Position numbers and translations under genes: made by a program. Of a stretch of 64,000 nucleotides of DNA, positions 48,101 to 57,859 are shown piece by piece. The stretch is from Hermetia illucens. Its lineage: Eukaryota; Arthropoda; Insecta; Diptera; Stratiomyidae. How positions within the stretch are numbered: position 1 is the first letter of the stretch; each line of letters opens with the position of its first letter. The notes beneath the pieces are model-generated. The model made no database searches. It had not been told where the DNA came from and saw only the letters and a program-made list of their open reading frames with translations. Where the stretch lies: assembly GCF_905115235.1 (NCBI RefSeq), contig NC_051853.1, positions 46,497,467-46,561,466 of the forward strand. The letters are read 5' to 3'.

Positions 48101-51100
48101 CATCTGCTAGAAAGGATAGTCTTCAAGTGAGTACACCAACTTCTTCTACGAGTCGATCGGATCGTGCCAAACGGAGAGGGGCGATGGAAGATATAACACA
48201 AGAACCTCCAACTAAAAAGCCTGCAATGACACCAACTACATCCAAAAGGACAGCAGCGAAGACGCCAGCTAGTGAGAAAGCGGCGAAATGTATGTATTAT
48301 TCAATTTTTGAATGTTTGTCCTTTAAATTTGTTGACGGTATATTTTGGTGTGTTCTGCCCTTTTTCGAATTTATCTATCAGGTTTAGTTTTGTGATTTAA
48401 GGTCCACTTCCGCTTTCAAAGCGTTTTAATTCCTTTTGTGTTGGCCCCTCAATCGTTGGTTGGGAGATGCTGCACTGTACTTCAGTTATTTCCGTTTGCA
48501 TTTCCCCGAAAAAATTGACTTAATCAAATGATTAAGGATTTCACTTCAGTAATGAAGTTGTGATATAATTTGCTGGAGATGCTGCCATGCATACCTCTTT
48601 TACTAGTTTCCAGTTCACTTTTTTTCCTTCTGTCTGTCACTGTGTGGTGTCGAGACAGTTTTTTTCAGTGGGTTTGTGTGTAATCCCCCTCAAATGAAAT
48701 ATACTTTCCACATCGTAAATATAATACCTTTATATTACTGAAAAAATATTCCTAAGACTTCTGTTGAAAATGGTGTTTTATAGCCACCTCCATTAGGCTG
48801 TCGTCGGAAAATTTTCATCGCCGTAACTTCTTCTTTGAATTCGAAAAAAGAAAAAAATCACTGAGTGTCAGGTCCGAACTGTAGAGTGGGTGGTCAAGTT
48901 CTGTAAATCCCGTAGCTTTGAGAGCAGCCCTCGCAACCTGAGTGGTATGAGCGGGCGCGCTGTCTTGCAGAAACAACATTCGTCGTGCCAACTTGCCGTG
49001 TCTTTTCTCTACGACTGCCTCCGGTGCCCGACCCAATAAATTAACGTAGTATTGGCCGTTCATTGGCATTGGCAAGTAATCAATTAGAATTCCCTCGCTG
49101 TCCCAGGAAATGTTACTCATAAATTTCGACGCCGATTTTTCCACTTTGAACTTCTTTGGTGACTTTCCTGCATTTTTAAGGTTTTGTATGAAATAAAACC
49201 TTATTAGAATCGATTCCATGTTTGTCTGGCTGTCTGTCTTTTTTTTATGCGTTGGAAGATGGAAAGGTTCAAAACCTACCGCTCGCTCCTGCCATACGGT
49301 TATGTGAGACTTTTACTCACTAAAATTACCTCCTTCTTCGCTTACCCCGCGGGACTGCCATTTCGGTATTACGTCGCGGGGCAGGATCAGTTACGAAATG
49401 CGCCTCGTGTCGTTATTTGTAACTTTCCTCCGAAGCTCCTCCTTCCTCAGCAGAGTGTGGATCGCCTTCATTAATTTTTCCACCGCCCTGCAAGATGTTT
49501 CACAAGCTAGCATGTGGTCCACGATATTCTCGGATGTTAACCATGCCTCGAAATCAATTTCTGACTCCAATCTGTGTGCGGCGAACCGCGGGCAGTTGAA
49601 AACAACATGTTCCGCATCCCCAGGAATCATCACGCATGTTGGGCAACATGGGGAGTCGTCACGCCCGAAGCGATAAAGGTATGCACGGTACCGTCCGCGT
49701 CCGCTTAGGAATTTAGTTAGGTGGTAACTAATCTCATCGTGCCTTCGTTTGATCCATTCTGGGACATCTGGAATAATCCTGTGTCCAGCGTCCTTTAGGT
49801 GAATCATCCCATCTTTTTTGCCATTCCAAAATAGATTCACTTCGTGCTAATTGCCGACGATAGGTATAGGACTCGCCGATTGCATATGATGGGTCATTGA
49901 GGCGTCGACCCTCGTTCGCCAAGATGTCGATGGGGACCATGCACAGACTGCTTCGTCTGATGGTGTACGGTAAGTACATGAACTTCGCAATGCCCTCAAT
50001 CGGTATGAAGCTGCGATCTTCCTTCAATTTGCTTCCAACTTCAAAGATGGTGCCCAGACTGGAGCTGCATAAAGCAAGATGGAGCTGACAACTCTCGAGA
50101 TAAGAAGCCGGCGGCTTTGCCTAGGTCCACCTATATTTGGTAACATTCTTGCCAACAATGTAGCCACCCCGGAAGTTTTGGTTGCTAAATTTTAAAAATG
50201 GGACTTGAACTTCAGTCTTTGGTCGACTATCACTCCTAGGTATTTAAGCGTTGGCTGCGACTGTATGATGTGTTCACCAATCCTGACCTTTATCGACGTT
50301 TGCTTCCTTCGCTTGGTGATTAAAACTACCTCGGTTTTATGCTCTGCGAGCGTCAGACCAGCTTCCTCTAGCCAAGACCTGATTTAAAAAATTGCCTCGT
50401 TTGTGAGTACCTCGATCTCATCAATATCTTGTGCCGCGATAATCACTCCGATGTCGTCTGCGAAGCCAATGATTGTCACTCCTTTGGGCTGTTGCAACTT
50501 TAAAATTCCACCATACATTATTAATCACAGGAGAGGACCGAGGACTGTTTATCTGTCTGTCTGTCACATCCGATTTATTCGGACACGGCTAGACCGATTG
50601 TCACGAAAATTGGTAAGAACGTGTGATTTGTTGTTCCCTTTACATGCAGCAAATGGCCTCATTTTGTTTAAGGAGCGCATGTGAATGGAGGGTGCAAAAG
50701 TTTTTTTTCATAGAATGTGGCCATGTGGGGTATCAAATGAAAGGGTTCAATTAATATTTTTCGAAACTGACCCCGAACTGATATCGAGTGAAAAGTAGAG
50801 GAGTGAAGGCGCAAAATATGAGTACCAAGAAGGATAAGAGGTCTTGTTCTCAGAACTTATCCAACCGAAAAATCTGAAAAAAATCACAGTTGTGTATCTA
50901 AACGAAATCTAGGCCTCAAAATACATCCCGTTCCACTATCTGCACAAATAAAGTTAGTAATAGTATACTAGCATTTTTTAGAAATTTAGCCGGAAATCCC
51001 TCTTAAGTTCATGCTAGAACTACAAAATTTTGCATTTGTATAAAGGACGACATAATGCATAATTTGAAGAAAATCCAACCATTATTAACAAAGTTATAGA

Positions 51101-54100
51101 GGGTCTCGCAAAATTCACGGCGCGCTCTTGTTCTAATAAATTTGAGAATGGATGCATATCCGCCAAATGTATAAATAAATATATTTTTTTGTCATTAAAC
51201 AAACGCTCGCATTGAAGCGAGAAGATTTTTTCAACATCTTTTGCAAAATGTAGTGGGCATTTATAATCATTTGGTAACGCGTCTATAAGAATGATAGAAG
51301 AACCAAGTCGATATACCGGCAGCTGGGCGCTTCGAGTAAAAAGGTCTATCATGTGAGGAACTTCCTATATATGGTTTTCTATTCGTACATAGAAAAAATA
51401 CATTATTTACTAAAATCTAGACAAACATGTGTACATACATATCAAAGACATCAATATTGTGCTAATCGTAAATAAGCAGCATACCTATACAGTCTGTTAC
51501 ATAAGAGCGTGGTCACTGTTACACGTAGATAAAAAATCAGAGCGCCCTGTTTCTTTTTCTACGACATAGAGGACACCTCAGTCCTTCATGCTTTTTGTAA
51601 AAAGTCAGCTCTCTGTCAAATTTAGTCTTCAATTGAGCGGTTTTTCGAAATGAGTGCTGTTTACGCCTCTCGCTTTGAGGCAATTTTTCTATGTTTGCAT
51701 GAAAAAGGACCCAAATTAACGCAAACTGCTGCTGCGAAATATATGGGAAAGTCGAAGCAGTTCGTTAGCAAGTGGATAAATCGCTATAAAAAGGTCGGTA
51801 ACGTTGATGATTTCCCTGATCGCGGAAGGGCAAGCAAAGTCTCAAAAAAAGACGAAAAAGAGATTCTCGCATAGTTCTCGAAAGATAAATCTTTAACTTT
51901 ACGTGGAGCTGCTGTGAAATTGAAAGCAAAAGGTGTTGACATATCTTACGGAACGGTTCGCAGGCACTTGCTTGCCAATAAACTGAAATATCGCAGTACT
52001 TTGGAAAAACCAATGTTGAGTGCAAAATACGTTGAAAAACGAGTGGAATAGGCGAAGGAAAACTTGGACCGCGATTGGAGCAATGTAATTTTTTCTGATG
52101 AATCCTCCTTCTGGGCATTTCCGAGCATCAAACACGCCTGGGCAACCTCCACCAGTAGGATGCTTCAACGGACTGTTAAACACCCCGTCAAGGTCCATGT
52201 TTGGTGGTGCTTCTCAAACAAAGGTTTCGGTACTTTGTTCTTATTTACCGAGAATTTAAATGCCGAAAAAATGAATAAAATATATCAAAAAGCTTTGTTA
52301 CCATCTGCTAAGCAATGGTATATCAAGAAAAATGAAAGCTGGATCCTTCAAGAGGACAACGATCCGAAACATCGGAGTCGAACGTGTAGCGAGTGGAAGG
52401 CGGAAAACGGAATTGTCACTTTAGATTGGCCATCTCAGTCACCGGATGCAAATCCCATAGAAAATGTGTGGGCTCTGATGAAAATGCAGCTTCGCAGACG
52501 CAAGCCATGTAATTTAGATCAACTTTCTCGACAAATTCGGAAAATTTGGAGGTCTTTTCCGGTAGAATATGCAGAAAAACTACTGGAAAGTATGCCCCGA
52601 CGGTGCCAGGCCATAAATGAAATGCAGGAGATTGGACTTGCTACTGAGGTATTTGCATTGAGTATTGACGACCAAATTATCAATAAATTTGCGAATTTTC
52701 GAAAAATCAATTATTATTTAACAGTGACCACGCTCTTATGTAACAGACTGTATGTATTTAAAGTAAATACCATTGGTACTAATGTATACACATGTTTATC
52801 CTATTAAACGCCACCCGCAACTTTATTAGCACATACCTATGCATACACATGTTTGTCTGGAGTAATTCACACTGATATACATATAACTAAAAAAGCTAAA
52901 AACTGAAATTTCCTCATGGATCACCCGCCATATAAAATCAATTTATATGATAACGTCATCATACAAGGCTTAGAGTACAATAAATTCACGTGAAATGCGA
53001 AAATTTGCTCCTCTATAATTTTGCTAATAATAATTAGAGTTCATTCAAACTTCGCAAAGTTCTGCCTTATATTATCCTAAATACCAATGTCAAACATTGT
53101 ATTTGTAGGATGAACTTAAGGGGGGTTTCGGATAAATTTCTCAAATATAGTAATATGCTATTAATGACTTTATTTATTTAGATTTCGTAAAGATGCACTA
53201 TTGTGATTTTTTCGGATTTTTCGGTTTGATAGATTCTGAGAGCGAGACATGCTTCATTTTCGGAGCACATTTTGAGCCCTCACTGCCCTATGTTTCAGCC
53301 AATATCAGAAATGAGATCATTCTCGAAAAGTACTAATCAAGAAGAACCACCCGAGACGTACAAACTGCCTTTATCCAAATCGAGCAGGCGGCGCGAGATC
53401 TTGGGCTGCACATCAATGAAGCCAAAATAAAGCTTATGGTGGCAACGTCAGCACCGAAAACCAATCAACCCACAACACCAAACCGCACTGGTCGAATAGG
53501 AAGAATAAGGATAGGAGAATACAACTTTGAGACCGTTGATAGTTTCTCCTATCTAGGGTCGAAAATCACAACCGATAACAGCTACGATGATGAAATCCGC
53601 GCATAGTTGTCAGCCAACAGATCCTATTTCAGCTTACAAAAATTGTTCCGCTCGAAACGTCTCACCATAGGGTCAAAGCTCTTACTGTACAAGACAATGA
53701 TCTTGCCAGTCCTTATGTATTCCTCGGAGACTTGGGTTCTTAGCAAGAAAAATTGTGAACTCTTGGCCGCGTTCGAGAGAAGAATCCTCCGAAGAATTTT
53801 TGGCCTCCTTCATGAGGATGGACGATTCCATAGCCTACATAACGACGAAATCTATGATCGATACCATGATCGTCAGGTTGTCGATAAAATCCGGCTCAAT
53901 AGGTTACGGTGGGCGGCACTTAATCCGTATGGATGAGGATGATCCCACCCGTAAAGTCTATAAGGGCAATATCTATGGTAGAAAAAGAAGACGAGGCAGA
54001 CCCTGCCTAAGATGGAGCGATGGTGTAGGTCAGGATGCCAGACAGCTTTTAGGCCTCGGCGCAAAACCGGGATGTCTGGAGTTCCTTATTAAGCCAGGCC

Positions 54101-54833
54101 TAGACTGGATATCGGTTGTTGCGCTGTTGATGATGATGAAGATGATGACTAATCAAGCCCTTTCATTTGATACCCCCATGATTATATTCGGTAAAAAAGT
54201 GTATACCCTCTTTTACATGTATGAATTGATGAATGAATTTCACGACTATTCGGTTCGGTCGTTTCCAAGTAAAACGTGTGTGACAGACAAACCGTCATTG
54301 AATCGATTTTAATAAGATTTTGTTTCACACAAAATCGTAAAAAGAAAAGCGAAGCAAATCATCCCTGCATTGGATAGTTGCCTTCTAGTTGAGCGTCTAG
54401 TATGCTTACGTCATAGCGCATATATGTAACTGCCTAAGAAATATTAAGATCATGACATTGAAAATTCGAGCGTATATTTTAAACACTTACGTTTTAGAAA
54501 ATGCGATAAAAAAATGAGTGTTAAAGTAGGTTGCCCCCTTAAATATTATGATTAAATTAGATTTCCATTATCTAGCTTATGTATGATAGTATCCATAACT
54601 AAACTATTTTTATACTTACCGAAAATTATTTGTGATTATTTTCTTCACCAGCATCGGATGACGAGTTGCTTATCCCAATGCCAGAGAAAACTCCAAACAG
54701 CAGACCCTCTGCACGGAGTTCAAACAGCACCACTGCGAAAAAGTCCCAAAAGACGACATCTGGTACGACACCAGGAGTCGACTCCACACCAACTAGAAGT
54801 TTGGCCGGGCGGACGGTCAGAAGCCGGAAGTGA
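45198..54833 (+). CDS. Glutamine-rich, probably nuclear protein with a conserved C-terminal core, 4 coding exons
   Basis: Coding exons 45198-47529, 47646-48025, 48097-48289 and 54652-54833 join in phase to 1,028 residues, all GT-AG. An acceptor at 45160-45161 implies at least one upstream non-coding exon. Residues 1-220 hold several polyglutamine runs (up to about 9) and an Ala run. Residues 220-620 are Pro/Ser/Thr/Lys/Glu-rich low complexity. Residues about 620-780 form the only compact region: RRSRRHRLKTIPFQSPLPEL, then LTLFYKNEYLAVRNAEGTFF, KIRIRWLSEE, VYIPDFYDTTDIECVLTTVE and VRIESILKKAIDVEKG. A highly charged tail follows with nuclear-localisation-like runs (SPKKKRKTKSKK) and an acidic patch (SNESDDETDNDKE), ending RTVRSRK. 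The last intron is 6.4 kb of nested transposons. Composition suggests a chromatin or transcription cofactor; I do not recognise the family, so this is inference. Confidence 0.88.
48780..49179 (-). mobile_element. mariner transposase fragment
   Basis: The minus-strand frame reads SASKFMSNISWDSEGILIDY and later RRMLFLQDSAPAHTTQVARA, then GFTELDHPLYSSDLTLSDFF. These are the second and third catalytic blocks of a mariner (DD34D) transposase, ending with YSSDLTLSD for the usual YSPDLAPSD. The N-terminal third is missing where the neighbouring repeat begins. It sits in the last intron of the glutamine-rich gene, antisense. Confidence 0.85.
49180..51487 (+). repeat. Dispersed hairpin-ended repeat, left arm of an inverted pair, split by a LINE
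   Basis: The outer end 49180-49240 has AAGGTTTTGTATGAAATAAA, GAATCGATTCCATG and GTCTGGCTGTCTGTC. After the LINE the repeat resumes near 50548 with TCTGTCTGTCTGTCACATCC. It then runs through the core (GGTATCAAATGAAAGGGTTC, CTTGTTCTCAGAACTTATCC, TTAGCCGGAAATCCCTCTTA) to the inner part (ATACCGGCAGCTGGGCGCTT, AGACAAACATGTGTA). It matches 52753-54345 in reverse complement over most of its length. Non-coding. Confidence 0.75.
49241..50547 (-). mobile_element. R1-like LINE, 3' half, inserted in the repeat
   Basis: On the minus strand: RT pieces, a thumb/connector region (SFIPIEGIAKFMYLPYTIRR), RRHDEISYHLTKFLSGRGRY, the C-terminal Cys-His cluster (CCPTCVMIPGDAEHVVFNCP) and VEKLMKAIHTLLRKEELRR. The poly(T) at 49240-49247 is its poly(A) tail seen from the other strand. 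It sits exactly within the CTGTC run of the host repeat. Several frame changes; inactive. Confidence 0.75.
51490..52750 (+). mobile_element. Tc1-family DNA transposon with perfect terminal inverted repeats
   Basis: 1,261 bp. Both ends carry the same 32-bp inverted repeat, starting CAGTCTGTTACATAAGAGCG, with no mismatch. The element is flanked by TA at 51488-51489 and 52751-52752, the standard Tc1/mariner target duplication. It encodes one transposase in a single frame. The perfect termini and small number of lesions point to recent insertion. It lies between two inverted repeat arms inside the last intron of the glutamine-rich gene. Confidence 0.97.
51650..52710 (+). pseudogene. Tc1 transposase (DD34E), open except for two stops
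   Basis: The frame starts at ATG 51650 (MSAVYASRFEAIFLCLHEKG), with an N-terminal helix-turn-helix (QTAAAKYMGKSKQFVSKWIN) and a second DNA-binding region (ISYGTVRRHLLANKLKYRST). The catalytic triad is VIFSDESSFW, ILQEDNDPKHRS and SPDANPIENVWAL; 34 residues separate the second Asp from the Glu, the DD34E spacing. All parts are in one frame, broken only by TAG at 51872-51874 and at 52049-52051. Downstream the frame stays open through the right terminal repeat into flanking sequence (to 52807), so the C-terminal end of the native protein cannot be read from this copy. The neighbouring polypeptide parts are well conserved. Confidence 0.92.
52753..54345 (-). repeat. Dispersed hairpin-ended repeat, right arm of an inverted pair, split by a LINE
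   Basis: Inverted relative to the left arm. Near 52840-52860 ACACATGTTTGTCTGG mirrors the left arm's inner end. 53095-53341 mirrors the core (GAACTTAAGGGGGGTTTCGG, TCGGATTTTTCGGTTTGATA, TCGAAAAGTACTAATCAAG). After the LINE, 54158-54345 mirrors the outer end (CCCTTTCATTTGATACCCCC, GTGTGACAGACA, ATCGATTTTAATAAGATTTT, TGTTTCACACAAAATC). Non-coding. Confidence 0.75.
53332..54157 (+). mobile_element. LINE (family 2), 5'-truncated, with target-site duplication
   Basis: Body 53342-54147, beginning in the RT at RTTRDVQTAFIQIEQAARDL. It continues with FSYLGSKITTDNSYDDEI, SLQKLFRSKRLTIGSKLLLY, ETWVLSKKNCELLAAFERR, LRWA and HLIRMDEDDPTRKVYKGNIY, and ends in TGATGATGATGAAGATGATG. Identical 10-bp duplications ACTAATCAAG flank it (53332-53341 and 54148-54157). 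One or two frameshifts and a stop break the frame. This copy gives the true 3' end of family 2. Confidence 0.95.
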
Positions 54834-56880
54834 AATGTAATGGTAGAATCCATGGCAATATTTTTGTAGAATCGGAACACGCACTTGAAGGAATTTTTAA
54901 TCCACACATAAGCTAAAGGATACAAGATAAAGAACACCTAATTATAAGTATTACTGTATAAATGCGATTTTTATCGTTTGTCCTTTCATATCTACTTCCT
55001 TACTTGTCATCGTCGTTTCTTTACTGCTATCGTGCTTACATACATCGTCTCTTATTGTTTTGTAATGTTCAAGTTGCAGAAAAATAGTTTTATTTTAAGT
55101 TCTAAATAGAATAACGGGGTAATTGTAAAAGTGAACAAAATAATGCATGCTACTTGTATAAACGCAATGATAAAATGATTTTTTTACGTTTGTTTATTAT
55201 TAGAATTGTATTTTATAATTTCACATATTTTATACGATCTGGTTTCATTTCTACATTGATGGGAATGTACGGCATGTGAAATGCAAGCGAATGCGTAAAT
55301 CAATAGCGAACATGAGAGCAGAACAATTACGTGTATATTTCTTCTTGATTAAGTATATTAGAAGTGATGGAAGAGCAAGGTCGAACTTAAGTCTAGGGAA
55401 ACCAAGAAATATGAATTTAATCAAATCACCATATGCAAATCTAAAGATTATTAACGAATGATCAACACATAGTATACAAACAATAGAATCTTCTTTCTTT
55501 TCCTTGAGTGTAGAGAAGAAATAAATCGCGTAATAATCATCACCACAGATATAATAAAGAACGGAAATGAATAATATATAGTAATATTTTTCAGATTAGT
55601 TTAGGTATGAAAAGTTCGAAAAATTTGACAAGAATAAGTAAAAAAAATGATGAAAACAAAAACAAATTTAGGAAGAAACGTTGATAATTCACAGTGTAAA
55701 GAAGAAATCCTTTGGAGGATCTAAAAGCAGTAATAAAGGTTTAAAAACAATATATCTGTAAGAAACCGAACAAAAAATTAATTTTGAAAAGTATATTAGT
55801 AATTATGAAGAAAAGATTATTAACCTAGGTCTTAACACACTGGCATACAGAGAAAGAGAGTAAAAAAGAATAATAAAAAAATTATTTGACGATAGACTTG
55901 TTTTGAAATCAAATAAAGATAAGGTGTTTCACAGTGAACATACTTTCATACCTTATTAATTTATAGTTTGGACATAGCTCTTTGAATTAGCGTGAAGAAT
56001 AAGGAAGAGTAACTCATCCCAATATTGACATAGCGTTGACATCTGATAGTTGCAATTTTCAGCATTTCTGCGAAACATTGAGCATTGTTCTTGAAAAATC
56101 TTTGGTGTACTATCATTTAATGTCGAAATGTATATTTCTAGAGAAGGGCTCATGGCACAGGGCATATGAAGAGTCCACGGATGATCCAAAGCATTCCCTT
56201 CGGGATAAATATACAAAACTAGTGAAAACGAATTTGCCTCTTTCACAAAACCGTTGCTATTTATATGACCATTACCACTTTTTGTCGTTTTCCTGACGTT
56301 TTGAACCTTACAACCTATAAACACTAGCTGTGAGGTTTCACAATGTTATTCAATCCGGGTAGGGAAGATTAAATGGAATGCTGGACGCTAGTCCCTCCTT
56401 AGATATCGCAAAGTTAGGAAATGAATTCTGCTATCATTGATTGAGTGACACCCACTTCAGATGTGGGGTCGATAAACTGAGCAAAAGCAAAAATGAGACA
56501 CTAAGACAAATGCCGTAAATATGCGGAATTCTGAGGAAATGAATGTTATCTTGGGAGTAAGAGGTCCAGGCCCGGGAAGATATGAAGACTTGAGGCGCTG
56601 ATATCTCCGTTAGTTCCGAGAATTTAGGGAAAAAGTTGGGTATTCGTGATTATTGGTTTCGGGGCAAAATGAGTCGCAAATTGTATATTGTGTGAGGCCA
56701 ACTAGGAGGCGGGCGAAAGTGAAAAGTAAAGTGAAACTTTCCAGGTGTTGGCTCGTCTTGATCGATTGCGTAATTTTGCTAAGCCATAGGGTTGTTTTCC
56801 ATCGGCTTCGATGTTTGGGCCAATCCTGGCAAGTGAGTTTTGGTCAGCGCGAAGAACTGCATCGGTTAATCACTTAATTG
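54834..56880. other. 3' UTR of the glutamine-rich gene and AT-rich flank
   Basis: Several AATAAA words downstream (for example near 55520 and 55553) could serve as poly(A) signals; which one is used cannot be told. No gene is recognised to 56880. Confidence 0.4.
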
Positions 56881-57229
56881 GCTCTGCCCCGGACGAAACC
56901 AGGGCTGTAAAGCCAAAAGGAGGAGCCCATGGACCAGAAAAGTAAGAGGCAGTTTCTCTCCGATTGGTCCGGTGCGCCAACATGGGGGATGGATGGCGGA
57001 TTTAGGGCTTTCTCAATTCCAAACGAAAAGAAATGTTAAATATCTACTCGGGTATGTCAACGAGGTTTTACTTTTATCGCTACCTCCAGAGCTAATTTAG
57101 GTGTTCCGTCCAAGCTCCTGACTTTGCATAGAAAATGCTATATTTGCCTTCTGCCACAGCTGGAACACCTTTTCAAACCCTGTTCTTCGATCACAATAGT
57201 ACATCTGCCTGAACAGAGTGGTCACCATC

Positions 57230-57600
57230 TTATGCAATAAAAGTGGGCACTATCAGCTTAAAATTACCGTTTTATAAACTCCGCCCCGCAGGTCGATATT
57301 GGCCTCTTCGCTCAGTTTTTTTGAACGAATTGCATTTGCTCTCACGGATCGCCATTTACAACTTTCTTCAACAAGTTTTTCATGTTCCTTACTGGGAGGA
57401 TTTCGGTAGTCTGTGTGTTCTACGCTTTTGCAAGGGCGTTGCTGACAATTCCCTCAGATTTATCTTCCGCCGTACCTACCTTCATTAAATACGTTAGTAA
57501 ACGTTTCCACGTCAAAAATCTTCGAATTCCACTGCTTCGTCCGACGCAACCTCATGTTTCTTGGCTACACCAACCTTCTGATTTCTTACACCAAAAAGTC
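57230..57600 (-). mobile_element. Possible LINE endonuclease-RT linker remnant
   Basis: The minus-strand reading gives KQWNSKIFDVETFTNVFNEG and later words resembling the arginine-rich linker of R1-like LINEs (VEESCKWRSVRANAIRSKKL). Frames shift often. Weak evidence. Confidence 0.3.
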
Positions 57601-57714
57601 TAACTTTATGGTCACTGTGTATGCAGCTCTCACTTACTCACCAGGTCAACTCCCTCGTGAGGACATTGCCTACGTAGGCATATCTAACAATGAGTCCATG
57701 TTCCCTTTGCAGAC

Positions 57715-57850
57715 GTCGGAAGTCTTCTTCTTCTTCAGCCTTTGTCTTGTTCATAAGCGGGGTTGGCTAGTCGCGATTGGTTTTGCATTTGCATTTATTT
57801 TATCAAATGGCGGATTGTCTCGAGGCGGAGAGGCATTGAGCTGAGCCTCA
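57715..57850 (-). mobile_element. 3'-terminal remnant of RTE-like LINE family 1
   Basis: The reverse complement has CCGCCATTTGATA, CGACTAGCCAACCCCGCTTA and GACAAAGGCTGAAGAAGAAG. It aligns base by base with the last 120 bp of the copy ending near 1290. It abuts the 3'-side break of the jockey-like element. Confidence 0.7.
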
Positions 57851-57859
57851 AATGATTGC

